NCBI RefSeq assembly: GCF_000819745.1 | Contig: NZ_CDDA01000028.1 | Location: 224,694 to 288,693, forward strand | Direction: 5' to 3' | From: Aeromonas bestiarum | GTDB lineage: Bacteria; Pseudomonadota; Gammaproteobacteria; Enterobacterales; Aeromonadaceae | Length of the DNA stretch: 64,000 nt | In this document: positions 55,608 through 64,000 of the stretch, piece by piece | How the letters are laid out: each line of letters starts with the position of its first letter | How positions within the stretch are numbered: position 1 is the stretch's first letter | Notes under the pieces: model-generated | Seen by the model: only the letters and a program-made list of their open reading frames with translations | What the model was told of the DNA's origin: nothing | Database searches by the model: none | Translations under genes and position numbers: made by a program

Positions 55608-56327
55608 ATGCAAACACCACACATTCTGATCGTCGAAGACGAACTGGTCACCCGCAATACCCTGAAAAGCATCTTCGAGGCCGAAGGCTATATAGTGCTC
55701 GAAGCCAACAATGGCGACGAGATGCATCAAGCCCTGACCGCCCACACCATCAATCTGGTGATTATGGACATCAACCTGCCGGGCAAGAATGGCCTGCTGC
55801 TGGCACGCGAGCTGCGTGAAGATGACAACATAGCCCTGATGTTCCTGACCGGTCGTGACAATGAAGTGGACAAGATCCTGGGTCTGGAAATCGGCGCCGA
55901 TGATTACATCACCAAGCCGTTCAACCCCCGTGAACTGACTATTCGTGCCCGCAACCTGCTGAGCCGCACCATGAATGTGGCCGCCGGTGGCGAAGAGAAG
56001 AAGCTGGTTGAACGTTACCTGTTCAACGGCTGGGCACTGGACATCAACAGCCGCGCACTGGTCAGCCCGGCTGGCGACATGTTCAAGCTGCCGCGCTCCG
56101 AATTCCGTGCCATGCTGCACTTCTGCGAAAACCCGGGCCAGATCCAGACCCGTGCCGAGCTGCTCAAGAAGATGACAGGCCGCGAGCTCAAGCCTCACGA
56201 CCGTACCGTGGATGTCACCATACGCCGTATTCGCAAGCACTTCGAAAGCGTCAACGACACCCCGGAGATCATCGCCACCATACATGGCGAAGGCTACCGC
56301 TTCTGTGGCGAGCTGGAACAGGAATAA
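55608..56327 (+). CDS. arcA: Aerobic respiration control response regulator ArcA
   Basis: 239 aa OmpR-family regulator. The receiver domain has phospho-acceptor Asp54 in [13 protein letters not shown] and Lys in [12 protein letters not shown]. The C-terminal winged helix ends in [31 protein letters not shown]. It is very close to E. coli ArcA (238 aa). It answers to the ArcB kinase and represses aerobic metabolism under low oxygen. cydDC, needed for cytochrome bd assembly, lies 600 bases downstream. A terminator follows at once. Confidence 0.97.
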   Translation: MQTPHILIVEDELVTRNTLKSIFEAEGYIVLEANNGDEMHQALTAHTINLVIMDINLPGKNGLLLARELREDDNIALMFLTGRDNEVDKILGLEIGADDYITKPFNPRELTIRARNLLSRTMNVAAGGEEKKLVERYLFNGWALDINSRALVSPAGDMFKLPRSEFRAMLHFCENPGQIQTRAELLKKMTGRELKPHDRTVDVTIRRIRKHFESVNDTPEIIATIHGEGYRFCGELEQE

Positions 56328-56355
56328 TCCCTGTTCGTCGGATCCCAGTGTGGTA

Positions 56356-56386
56356 AGAGAGGCGCCGTTGGCGCCTCTTTCGTTTA
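56356..56386 (+). terminator. Terminator of arcA
   Basis: AGAGGCGCC-GTT-GGCGCCTCT (56358-56378) followed by TTCGTTT. Confidence 0.9.
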
Positions 56387-56474
56387 CGGCGTTCGGGGCA
56401 AGCACAGCTGGCAACATCCGATGAGCCAGCAAACAAAAAGCCCACTCGCAGGAGTGGGCTTTTTGCATGAAAGC

Positions 56475-56549
<75 letters not shown>

Positions 56550-56644
56550 TAGGCATCAAAATCGCAGCAGATACCAGGCATCAAACAAACGTCGAGAAGC
56601 AGTGCGCTAATAACAAGACGGCTTGGTTACCGGGGATCAGAATG

Positions 56645-56718
56645 TGGAGCGGGTGATGGGAATCGAACCCACGTATGCAGCTTGGGAAGCTACCGTTCTA
56701 CCATTGAACTACACCCGC
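56645..56718 (-). tRNA. tRNA-Gly, anticodon CCC
   Basis: The minus strand reads GCGGGTGTAGTTCAATGGTA..., anticodon loop CTTCCCAA (anticodon CCC), T arm GGGTTCGATTCCC, acceptor ACCCGCT plus encoded CCA. Length is 74 bases. It lies about 95 bases upstream of the TCC gene on the same strand, so the two glycine tRNAs are probably one transcript. Confidence 0.95.
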
Positions 56719-56919
56719 GTCAGGGCCTCTACTATATGCATTTTGCCGCCGAGCGCAATCACCGCAGTGCTGTTTTTTACCATAAATCAAGCTGTTCGAC
56801 CAACTAATGAGCAGCAAGCTGTTTTTTCCATCAAACATTTTCAACACCGGGAATTTACAAGGTTGCCAATGCCGGGGGCCGAGGATAGTCTTGCGCCACT
56901 CGACGCGAGGATGGTGGTA

Positions 56920-58689
56920 ATGGACAAAAAAACTCAGAAACATCTCTATGGCTGGTTGCGCAACCAGTCGAGCCACGGCCGACGCTGGATCGGTCTCTCC
57001 ATCGGCTTTGGTCTGGGTCAGGGCATACTGATGGTGGCACAGGCCTGGTTGCTGGCGACCCTGTTGCATGGCTTCATCATAGAGGGAGCCACTCCGGAAC
57101 AATCCATTCCCCTCTTCATCACCCTGCTGCTGGTGACCCTGACCAAGGCGGCGCTGGCCTATGGCCGTGAAGTGACCAGCTTCAAGGCGGGCAGCGCGGT
57201 ACGCCAGGCCATTCGCGAGCTGGTGCTCACCCGTCTCGGTCGGCTCGGCCCTGCCTATATCCAGCGACGCCCGGCCGGCAGCTGGGCCAGCCTGCTGCTG
57301 GAACAAATTGAAAACATGCAGGATTTCTTCTCCCGTTACCTGCCGCAGATGGCCATTGCCGTCTTTATTCCCGTGGTGATCCTGGTGGCCGTGTTCCCGG
57401 TCAACTGGGCGGCGGGTCTGATCCTGCTGGGCACGGCGCCCCTCATTCCGCTGTTCATGATCCTGGTGGGGGTGGGCGCCGCCGATGCCAACCGCCGCAA
57501 CTTCCAGGCACTGGCGCGTCTCTCCGGCCACTTCCTCGATCGCCTGAAGGGGCTGCGCACTTTGCAGCTTTTCATGCGCACCCAGGCGGAAGGGGATGCC
57601 ATTCGCGATGCCTCGGAAGATTTTCGCGAGCGCACCATGGAGGTGCTGCGCCTCGCTTTCCTGAGCACGGCCGTGCTTGAATTCTTCGCCGCCATCTCGG
57701 TGGCGCTGGTGGCTGTCTACTTCGGTTTCTCCTACATAGATCACCTGAACTTCGGCCACTATGGCACCAAGGTCACCCTGTTTACCGGCCTGTTCGTGCT
57801 CTTCCTCGCCCCCGAGTTCTACGCCCCGCTGCGCGAGCTTGGCGCCCACTACCACGCCAAGGCGCAGGCCATAGGCGCGGCCGAGCAGTTGCTGGAATTC
57901 CTCGAGGCCGACGTGAGCGAGCCCGCCTCTGGCAACGCCCCTTTCCATGCCGACACCCCCATCAAGGTCGAAGCCAAAGACCTTGAAGTGCTGAGTGCCG
58001 AAGGCAAGGTGCTGGTCGGCCCCATCGACTTCACCCTGGAGGCGGGTTCACGCACGGCGCTCATCGGTATCAGCGGCGCCGGCAAGAGCTCGCTGGTCAA
58101 CGCCCTGCTCGGCTTTGCCCCCTATCGTGGTGAACTCAAGGTCAACGGCCAGGAGCTGGCCAGCCTCGACATGAGCCAGTGGCGGCTGCAGCTGGGCTGG
58201 CTCTCCCAGAACCCGCAGCTGTTCCACGCCTCCTTGCGCGACAACCTGCTGCTGGCCAAGCCGTCAGCCAGCGATGCCGAGCTGGAAGCCGCCCTGAAAC
58301 GGGCACAGGCCTGGGAATTTGCCATGGAGAAGGGGCTCGACTATCCGGTCGGGGATCAGGCCGGCGGCCTCTCAGTCGGTCAGGCCCAGCGCCTCGCCCT
58401 GGCCCGTACCCTGCTCAAATCCACCCAGCTGATGGTACTGGATGAGCCCACCGCCAGCCTGGACCGCCACTCGGAGCGCGCCATCATGACCACGCTGGAG
58501 CAGGCGATGGCGGGCCAGACCCTGCTGATGATCACCCACCGCCTCGATCAACTGACCAAGATGGACAAGATACTGGTGCTGGCGCGCGGCCAGCTGGTGG
58601 AGCAAGGCAACTTCCAGCAACTGAGCAGGGCGCAGGGCCCGTTCGCCCGCCTCTTGTCCCAACACCCGGGGGATTCTCTCGATGACTGA
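56920..58689 (+). CDS. cydD: Glutathione/cysteine ABC exporter subunit CydD
   Basis: 589 aa, one residue longer than E. coli CydD. Six membrane helices (about 1-320) are followed by an ATPase with Walker A GISGAGKSS, signature LSVGQAQR and Walker B LMVLDEPTASLD. CydDC exports cysteine and glutathione to the periplasm and is required for cytochrome bd and c-type haem assembly. ATG 56920 follows GAGG by nine bases and fits the family start; the open frame upstream runs through a tRNA gene. It overlaps cydC by eight bases. Confidence 0.96.
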   Translation: MDKKTQKHLYGWLRNQSSHGRRWIGLSIGFGLGQGILMVAQAWLLATLLHGFIIEGATPEQSIPLFITLLLVTLTKAALAYGREVTSFKAGSAVRQAIRELVLTRLGRLGPAYIQRRPAGSWASLLLEQIENMQDFFSRYLPQMAIAVFIPVVILVAVFPVNWAAGLILLGTAPLIPLFMILVGVGAADANRRNFQALARLSGHFLDRLKGLRTLQLFMRTQAEGDAIRDASEDFRERTMEVLRLAFLSTAVLEFFAAISVALVAVYFGFSYIDHLNFGHYGTKVTLFTGLFVLFLAPEFYAPLRELGAHYHAKAQAIGAAEQLLEFLEADVSEPASGNAPFHADTPIKVEAKDLEVLSAEGKVLVGPIDFTLEAGSRTALIGISGAGKSSLVNALLGFAPYRGELKVNGQELASLDMSQWRLQLGWLSQNPQLFHASLRDNLLLAKPSASDAELEAALKRAQAWEFAMEKGLDYPVGDQAGGLSVGQAQRLALARTLLKSTQLMVLDEPTASLDRHSERAIMTTLEQAMAGQTLLMITHRLDQLTKMDKILVLARGQLVEQGNFQQLSRAQGPFARLLSQHPGDSLDD

Positions 58690-60427
58690 TCTATTGCCGT
58701 TTCTGCGCCTCTATCGTCAGCACTGGCTGAGCCTCTCGCTGGGCCTGCTGCTGGCCCTGGTGACCCTGGTGGCCGGCATGGGACTGCTGTCGCTCTCCGG
58801 CTGGTTCCTCTCCGCCGCCGCCGTGGCGGGACTGGCCGTCGCCAGCCGCGATACCTTCAACTACATGACCCCGGCCGGCGGGGTACGTTTCTTCTCCATC
58901 ATCCGCACCGCGGGTCGCTGGGGCGAGCGGGTGGTGAGCCACGACGCCACCTTCCGGGTGCTGACCCGGTTGCGGGTCTGGTTCTGGCAAAAGCTCTCGC
59001 CGCTCTCCACCGGCACCCTGGCAGGCTTTCGCCAGGCGGATCTGCTCAACCGGCTGGTAGCCGACATAGACGCCATGGATCACGTCTATCTGCGCCTGGT
59101 CACCCCCATAGGCGCGGCCCTGCTCAGCTGCGCCGGTCTGGTGTTCTTCCTCTCCTTCTTCGACAGCCGTCTCGCCCTGACTCTGGGCGCCATACTGCTG
59201 CTTGGCATGATAGCCCTGCCGCTGGTGTTCTACTTCCTCGGTCGCCAGCCCGGTCGTCGGCTGATCGCCGAGAAATCGGCCATGCGAACCCGCATGGTGG
59301 ACTATCTGGACGGTCAGGCCGAACTGCAGATGTTTGCCGCCGCCCCCAAGGCGCTGACCGAGCTGAAACAGGCCGAACAGGCACTGCTGACCGCCCAGGC
59401 CCGCATGGCCAGAGTGAGCGGCCTTGCCAACTTCTCGGTGCAGCTGCTCAGCGGCTGGACCCTGACTCTGATGCTCTGGCTGGCCGGCCACGGTGTGGCA
59501 GGTGCCGCGCCGGATCCCATCACGGCGCTCATGGTGTTTGCCACCCTGGCGAGCTTCGAGGCCTTGCTGCCGCTGGCGGGTGCCTTCCAGCACCTCTCCA
59601 CCAGCCTCACCTCGGCCCGTCGTCTCAACGAGATACTGCAGGAGGCCAAGGCCCCCGAGTGGGGAGCCGAGCAGCAACACGCCAGCATCGGCACCCTGCA
59701 GATCAGCGACCTCTATTTCGGCTATCCCGGCAACCCGCATCCTGTGCTGCGCGGTTGCACCCTGCAACTGCAGGCGGGCGAGAAGCTGGCGCTGCTGGGC
59801 CAGACAGGTTGCGGCAAGTCCACCCTGATGGGGCTGTTGACCCGGGAGTGGAGCCCGCAGGCAGGCAAGATCCTGCTCGATGGCAAGCCGCTCACCGACT
59901 ACAGCGAAGGGGCGCTGCGCGCCTCGTTGTCGGTGGTGAGCCAGCGGGTTCACCTGTTTGCCGATACCTTGCGAGGCAACCTCAAGCTGGCCGCCCCCGA
60001 TGCCAGTGACGAGCAACTGGTGCAGGTACTGACCCAGGTCGGCCTGGCCAATCTGCTGGAAGATGACAACGGCCACAGCGACAGCGGGCTCAATGCCTGG
60101 CTGGGGGATGGCGGCCGCCCGCTCTCAGGTGGCGAGCGACGCCGCATCGGCATCGCCCGCGCCCTGCTGCACGATGCCCCGCTCTGGCTGCTGGATGAGC
60201 CGACCGAGGGGCTCGACAGCCAGACCGAACGGGAGATCATGGACCTGTTGTTCAGACTGGGGGCGGATCGCTCCTTGCTGCTCATCTCCCACCGCCTGCT
60301 GGGGCTGGAGCAGATGGACCGTATTGCCCTGATGGAAGAGGGGCAGATCCGCCTCTGCGCCCCCCATCACGAGTTGCTGGCGGATGATTACTACCTCAGC
60401 CTGCATCAACGGCTGGCACCGGCCTGA
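58682..60427 (+). CDS. cydC: Glutathione/cysteine ABC exporter subunit CydC
   Basis: 581 aa. N-terminal membrane domain with MGLLSLSGWFLSAAAVAGLA and MTPAGGVRFFSIIRTAGRWGERVVSHD typical of CydC. The ATPase has Walker A GQTGCGKST, signature LSGGERRR and Walker B LWLLDEPTEGLD. It pairs with CydD as a heterodimer. Its start lies inside the cydD end. The last 20 codons (HHELLADDYYLSL... to stop) plus the following 40 bases form the first unit of a 102-bp tandem array that continues to about 61,010. Confidence 0.96.
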   Translation: MTDLLPFLRLYRQHWLSLSLGLLLALVTLVAGMGLLSLSGWFLSAAAVAGLAVASRDTFNYMTPAGGVRFFSIIRTAGRWGERVVSHDATFRVLTRLRVWFWQKLSPLSTGTLAGFRQADLLNRLVADIDAMDHVYLRLVTPIGAALLSCAGLVFFLSFFDSRLALTLGAILLLGMIALPLVFYFLGRQPGRRLIAEKSAMRTRMVDYLDGQAELQMFAAAPKALTELKQAEQALLTAQARMARVSGLANFSVQLLSGWTLTLMLWLAGHGVAGAAPDPITALMVFATLASFEALLPLAGAFQHLSTSLTSARRLNEILQEAKAPEWGAEQQHASIGTLQISDLYFGYPGNPHPVLRGCTLQLQAGEKLALLGQTGCGKSTLMGLLTREWSPQAGKILLDGKPLTDYSEGALRASLSVVSQRVHLFADTLRGNLKLAAPDASDEQLVQVLTQVGLANLLEDDNGHSDSGLNAWLGDGGRPLSGGERRRIGIARALLHDAPLWLLDEPTEGLDSQTEREIMDLLFRLGADRSLLLISHRLLGLEQMDRIALMEEGQIRLCAPHHELLADDYYLSLHQRLAPA

Positions 60428-61010
60428 TCGCAAGCACGGCAGAGGGGCGCACCTGCGCCCTTCTCACATCATGAGTTGCCGGCTGATGATGACTACCGCA
60501 ACCTGCATCAGCGGCTGGCACCGGCCTGATCGCAAGCACGGCAGAGGGGCGCACCTGCGCCCTTCTCACATCATGAGTTGCCGGCCGATGACGACTATCG
60601 CAGCCTGCATCAGCGGCTGGCACCGGCCTGATCGCAAGCACGGCAGAGGGGCGCACCTGCGCCCTTCTCACATCATGAGTTGCCGGCCGATGATGACTAT
60701 CGCAGCCTGCACCAGCGGCTGGCTCCGGTCTGAGCGCAAGCACGGCAGAGGGGCGCACCTGCGCCCTTCTCACACCACGAGTTGCTGGCCGATGATGACT
60801 ACCGCAGCCTGCACCAGCGGCTGGTACCGGCCTGATCGCAAGCACGGCAGAGGGCGCACCTGCGCCCTTCTCACACCATGAGTTGCCGGCCGATGACGAC
60901 TATCGCAGCCTGCATCAGCGGCTGGCACCGGTCTGATCGCAAGCACGGCAGAGGGGCGCACCTGCGCCCTTCTCACATCATGATGACGACTATCGCAGCC
61001 GGTATCAGCG
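60365..61010 (+). repeat. Seven-unit tandem array of the cydC 3' end plus terminator hairpin
   Basis: Units begin at 60365 (inside cydC), 60467, 60569, 60671, 60773, 60874 and 60976, with periods 102, 102, 102, 102, 101 and 102 bases; the last is truncated and degraded. Each unit holds the 20 terminal codons of cydC with their stop, then about 40 bases containing a hairpin GGGCGCA-CC-TGCGCCC. Units 2-6 still read HHEL(P/L)ADDDYR(S/N)LHQRL in the cydC frame. Differences among them are mostly third-position changes (CAT/CAC, GAT/GAC, TAT/TAC). Because 102 is divisible by three, long but meaningless periodic frames run through both strands. Confidence 0.95.
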
Positions 61011-61125
61011 TGCAAGAACCTGTCTGATCCCCGTCACACCCCGTCTCCATGGCTGAAAATGGGGCTGGTCGCAGGCAGCGACTGGCCCCTATAATGGCCC
61101 CCTCACAGTTCAACAAGATACCGAC

Positions 61126-61497
61126 ATGAAACGCCTTATCCTGATGATGCCCCTGATCGCCTCCGGTTGCGCCGACTTCTCTTTCAACAGCAACCTGGAC
61201 AAGGAAAATTTCGACGAGTACTTCAAGCCGGGCGGCGTCCAGATCTATGAGCAGGGTCAGCTGGCTGACCTCAACTACCTCTACCTCGGCACTGTCGAGG
61301 GGGAATCCTGCCAGAGCGATGCCAAGCAGCCCATCCCCAACGCAGGTGAAGCCCGCACCCTGGCGCGCCGCCGCGTGGCCGACATGGGTGGCAACGGTGT
61401 CACCTTCGACAAGTGCGCCGAGTTCAGCGACACCCCGGGCTGCCTGAAACAGGTGATCTGCTACGGGCAGGCGCTGAAAGTGGCGCAAGAGAAGTAA
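61126..61497 (+). CDS. RcsF-like outer membrane lipoprotein
   Basis: 123 aa. Lipoprotein signal MKRLILMMPLIASGC (lipobox IASGC). The C-terminal domain YLYLGTVEGESCQSDAKQPIPNAGEARTLARRRVADMGGNGVTFDKCAEFSDTPGCLKQVICYGQALKV matches the RcsF fold, with its four cysteines in the C...C...C...C order that form two disulfides. RcsF senses envelope stress for the Rcs phosphorelay. It lies near trmO, as rcsF does in E. coli. The disordered proline-rich linker of E. coli RcsF is shorter here. Confidence 0.85.
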   Translation: MKRLILMMPLIASGCADFSFNSNLDKENFDEYFKPGGVQIYEQGQLADLNYLYLGTVEGESCQSDAKQPIPNAGEARTLARRRVADMGGNGVTFDKCAEFSDTPGCLKQVICYGQALKVAQEK

Positions 61498-61504
61498 GGA
61501 CCCA

Positions 61505-61891
61505 ATGGCACTGGCCATAGTCCGGCTCGGCAGCCCTCGCCTCCCCGATGAGGGGCTGCGCATCGGCACTGTGCGGCGTCCGCCCCGTGGCGTGCCCAAG
61601 AGCGAATTTGCCAGTCAGGATTGGTACGACGTCTGGTTCCCCAACCTGGCCCCCAGCAGCGAGACCATGAAGCTGGGCCAGGCTGCCGAGACGCCGGCCC
61701 AATGGGCGGCCTTCTGCAAGCAGTACAAGGCCGAGATGGCCAGCCCCTGCGCCCGCCACGATCTGGCGCTGCTGGCCGCCCTCTCCCACACCACCAACCT
61801 GTCGGTGGGTTGCTACTGTGAGCAGGCCGAGCGCTGTCATCGCACCCTGCTGAAAGAGCTGCTGATCCAGTGCGGCGCCAGGCTGCGCTAA
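61505..61891 (+). CDS. DUF488 family protein (YeaO-like)
   Basis: 128 aa. IVRLGSPRLPDEGLRIGTVRRPPRGVPKSEFASQDWYDVWFPNLAPS near the N-terminus and NLSVGCYCEQAERCHRTLLKELL at the C-terminus (C-x-C-x5-C-H-R) are the DUF488 signatures. The family is uncharacterised; the cysteine/histidine motif suggests metal or redox chemistry. It starts seven bases after the RcsF-like gene, so the two are probably one operon, and it ends at a strong terminator. Confidence 0.87.
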   Translation: MALAIVRLGSPRLPDEGLRIGTVRRPPRGVPKSEFASQDWYDVWFPNLAPSSETMKLGQAAETPAQWAAFCKQYKAEMASPCARHDLALLAALSHTTNLSVGCYCEQAERCHRTLLKELLIQCGARLR

Positions 61892-61907
61892 CCCGCACCG
61901 CTGGTGA

Positions 61908-61945
61908 ATGAAAGAGGGCGTCCCACAGGACGCCCTCTTTCATAT
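61908..61945. terminator. Bidirectional terminator after the DUF488 gene
   Basis: A perfect 15-bp stem TGAAAGAGGGCGTCC-CACA-GGACGCCCTCTTTCA (61908-61941) with an AT-rich flank. It lies between convergent genes. Confidence 0.9.
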
Positions 61946-61980
61946 GCTGGCCATCAAGGCAGGATGGGGACACCCCGACC

Positions 61981-62973
61981 CTATTGCAGACTGCCCACCC
62001 GCAACACTTGCTGCAGCGCCCGCTCCTGCTCGGCCGTCATCCCGGCCACCAGGGCCTGATCGTTATCCGCCAGCCACTGGGCCAGATCGGCCACCGTCTC
62101 CTCCAGCGGCCGAAAGTTGAGCCCCTGCACTATGGCTGCCTCGGCGCTGATGCGGCCATAGCCGGCATACTCCGGCAACTCGTTGGGCAACAGGGTCGGG
62201 TAGCTCTGCCAGGGCTCGACACCGGCTGCCAGCAGCGCGGGCCAGGGCACCCACTCAGGTTGCGGCGCCATGGCGGGCGCGAGTCGGGCTGCTATGCGAT
62301 CCACCCAGTCCACCAGCGCTATGCCGGGCTTGAGCAGGTTGAAGATGCCCCCCAGCTGCTGCTCGGCGGCGCGCAGCACGAACTCGGCGCAGTCACGTAC
62401 GTCCAGGTATTGCAATCGATCCTGCCCCTCCCCCGGCAGCAGCCAGGGCCCCCCTTGCTGTATCCGCTTCACCCACCAGGCCAGACGGCCGGTCGGATCA
62501 TAGGGGCCGCACAGCACGCCGGGGCGCAGAATGCAGAGCCGCTCGCCCCAGCGGGCCCGATATTCGGCCTCGCACAACACCTTCAGGGGGCCATAGTCGG
62601 TGGGCGTCTCCCCGGCCCCTGTCTCGTGCAGCGGCGCCGACTCATCCATCCCCCGCTGGGCGAAGTCGCGATAGACGCTGATGGTGGAGATGAAGATCAG
62701 CCGCTCGCAGCGCCCGAGCAGGGCTGCCGAGAGGCTGGCCGCCTGCTCGGGCCGGTAGCAGCAGGTGTCGATGGCCAGATCCCAGCCGGGCCCTTCCCCG
62801 TGCAGGGCGTGCAGATCCTTGTCCCTGTCACCGGTGAGCTGTACCAGATCGCGCCAATCCGGGTGCTGGCGATGACCCCGATTGAACAGGGTCACCTCGT
62901 GGCCCCAATCCAGCGCCAGCGAGGTGAGGTGGCGGCCCAGAAAACCTGTGCCGCCGATGATCAGCAGTTTCAT
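61981..62973 (-). CDS. NAD-dependent epimerase/dehydratase (extended SDR)
   Basis: 330 aa. The Rossmann motif LLIIGGTGFLGRHL (residues 3-16) matches TGxxGxxG as GGTGFLG. IFISTISVY supplies the catalytic Ser/Thr, and DYGPLKVLCE is the YxxxK pair. A C-terminal substrate domain follows (about 200-320). The protein resembles the RNA-binding-like/isoflavone-reductase-type epimerases found in many bacteria without known substrate. It is monocistronic. Confidence 0.88.
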   Translation of the reverse strand: MKLLIIGGTGFLGRHLTSLALDWGHEVTLFNRGHRQHPDWRDLVQLTGDRDKDLHALHGEGPGWDLAIDTCCYRPEQAASLSAALLGRCERLIFISTISVYRDFAQRGMDESAPLHETGAGETPTDYGPLKVLCEAEYRARWGERLCILRPGVLCGPYDPTGRLAWWVKRIQQGGPWLLPGEGQDRLQYLDVRDCAEFVLRAAEQQLGGIFNLLKPGIALVDWVDRIAARLAPAMAPQPEWVPWPALLAAGVEPWQSYPTLLPNELPEYAGYGRISAEAAIVQGLNFRPLEETVADLAQWLADNDQALVAGMTAEQERALQQVLRVGSLQ

Positions 62974-63233
62974 CCATGTCCCTCCTGTCCGGCACGATTG
63001 GCTGTCTCGGGTATGACTCGCCTTGCATGCCGGTATTCATAGTGCCCCCACCCTACCCAAGTTGGCGGCGGGGTACAGCCTCCATGGCGCGGGGATGAGA
63101 CTGTGATCACGGCAAGGCATAAGGGAAAGGGTCTGGGAAAGGGAGACAGGGAGCCCGGCCAGGCAAGGGAGGCGAGGCCTGCGTTTTGGCGCCGCCTGTG
63201 CTAAATTGCCGGGGTTTTCAGTCAGGATCCGCC

Positions 63234-63938
63234 ATGAAGTTCGAAATCGACACCCTGGGTATCATCCGCTCTCCCTACAAGGAGAAGTTCGCCATCCCCC
63301 GCCAGCCCGGTCTGGTCAAGTCGGCCCGTGCCCGCCTCGAGCTGCTGCCCCCTTACGATCAACCGGACGTGCTGCGCGGCATTGAGCAGTTCTCCCACCT
63401 CTGGCTCAGCTTCGTGTTTCACCAGACCATGGATCAGGGCTGGCACCCGACGGTGCGTCCGCCGCGGCTCGGCGGCAACGAACGGGTCGGCGTCTTTGCC
63501 ACCCGCTCCACCTTCCGCCCCAACCCGCTCGGTCTGTCGGTGGTCGAGCTGCACGGGGTGGGTCGCGAGCGGGGCAAGCTGTGGCTGGAGCTCGGCGCGG
63601 TCGATCTGCTCGATGGCACCCCCATAGTCGACATCAAGCCCTACATCCCCTATGCCGACAGCCTGCCGGACGCCTGTGGCGGCTTCGCCCCCGACGCCCC
63701 CACCCCGCCGCTGGCGGTGAGTTTCAGCCCGGAGGCGGAGCAACAGCTGCAACCCTGGCTCAAGGCCCATCCCGAGCTGCGCCTGCTGGTGAGCGAGGTG
63801 CTGGCACAGGATCCCCGCCCCGCCTACAAGAAGGGCAAGCCGGACGACAAGGAGTACGGGGTACGCCTGTTCGATCTCAACGTGCGCTTTCGCATCAACG
63901 AACCCGACTGCCTGGTGCTGGCCATAGCGCCCGCCTGA
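63234..63938 (+). CDS. trmO: tRNA (N6-threonylcarbamoyladenosine37-N6)-methyltransferase TrmO
   Basis: 234 aa. It methylates t6A37 in threonine tRNA. The UPF0066/TsaA domain is clear: GIIRSPYKEKFAIPRQPGLV at the start, HLWLSFVFHQT, VGVFATRSTFRPNPLGLSVVEL, and DLLDGTPIVDIKPYIPYAD. The C-terminal YGVRLFDLNVRFRI belongs to the second small domain. ATG 63234 is used; the frame is open 16 codons further without similarity. The location next to an rcsF-like gene recalls E. coli rcsF-trmO. Confidence 0.95.
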   Translation: MKFEIDTLGIIRSPYKEKFAIPRQPGLVKSARARLELLPPYDQPDVLRGIEQFSHLWLSFVFHQTMDQGWHPTVRPPRLGGNERVGVFATRSTFRPNPLGLSVVELHGVGRERGKLWLELGAVDLLDGTPIVDIKPYIPYADSLPDACGGFAPDAPTPPLAVSFSPEAEQQLQPWLKAHPELRLLVSEVLAQDPRPAYKKGKPDDKEYGVRLFDLNVRFRINEPDCLVLAIAPA

Positions 63939-63958
63939 TCGCCAGGCGATTGAGAGCA

Positions 63959-63991
63959 ATAAAAAAAACCACCCGAAGGTGGTTTTTTTAT
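63959..63991 (+). terminator. Terminator of trmO
   Basis: AAAAAACCACC-CGAA-GGTGGTTTTTT, 20 bases after the stop; it has poly-A and poly-T on its two sides, so it may act in both directions. Confidence 0.93.
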
Positions 63992-64000
63992 GGCTATGTC

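Noticed and set aside
60365..60990. Possible CRISPR array (regular repeats of about 100 bases)
   Set aside because: The units are contiguous and alike along their whole length, with no unique spacers and no cas genes. They are copies of the cydC end.

Overview
The window is high-GC gammaproteobacterial chromosome and most resembles Aeromonas. The reasons are the dnaK–grpE–nadK–recN order, the yjtD–thrLABC neighbourhood, a lone aceK, arcA, cydDC and trmO, and protein sequences close to but distinct from enterobacterial ones. Almost all of it is ordinary core genome. The exception is a visibly AT-rich accessory segment from about 39.7 to 44.7 kb.

Layout. 0-5 kb: heat shock and SOS genes (dnaK cut by the window edge, grpE, nadK, recN) with readable sigma-32 promoters and twin LexA boxes. 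5-12 kb: a hexanucleotide tandem repeat, a manganese-dependent pyrophosphatase, a universal stress protein and a macA-macB-outer membrane factor efflux operon. 12-15 kb: two Fur-box genes (a siderophore-interacting reductase and a DAHP synthase that can feed catechol siderophore synthesis), then hns. 15.6-19.3 kb: small unconnected genes. 19.4-28 kb: a putrescine/GABA block (puuB, puuR, gabD, gabT and two tandem PuuP-like importers) with probable PuuR operators. 28-31.7 kb: a PhoB-box Na/Pi cotransporter, an FKBP isomerase with duplicated 3' ends and a DODA-type dioxygenase. 31.8-38 kb: a large BvgS/EvgS-like hybrid kinase, a YeiL-like Crp/Fnr regulator, and a deoD-MFS nucleoside pair. 38-39.4 kb: a DUF1349 protein and a PsiF-repeat protein.

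Accessory segment (39.7-44.7 kb): a single-gene NACHT NTPase with a nuclease-like N-terminus (candidate antiphage protein), a REP-associated tyrosine transposase with its hairpin repeats, a Fur-box secreted protein of unknown function followed by a small membrane protein (possible toxin/immunity pair), and a fragment of an ABC-F ATPase at the right edge.

45-64 kb is core again: the threonine operon with its leader peptide and attenuator, yjtD, aceK, small envelope proteins, an RraA-like protein, arcA, two tRNA-Gly genes and cydDC. Then come a seven-unit tandem array made of the cydC 3' end, an RcsF-like lipoprotein, a DUF488 protein, an SDR epimerase and trmO.

Most interesting are the two places where the 3' end of a gene (cydC, and the FKBP gene) is repeated downstream of its own stop codon. 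The copies differ from each other mainly at synonymous positions. The NACHT gene and the iron-regulated secreted-protein locus come next.
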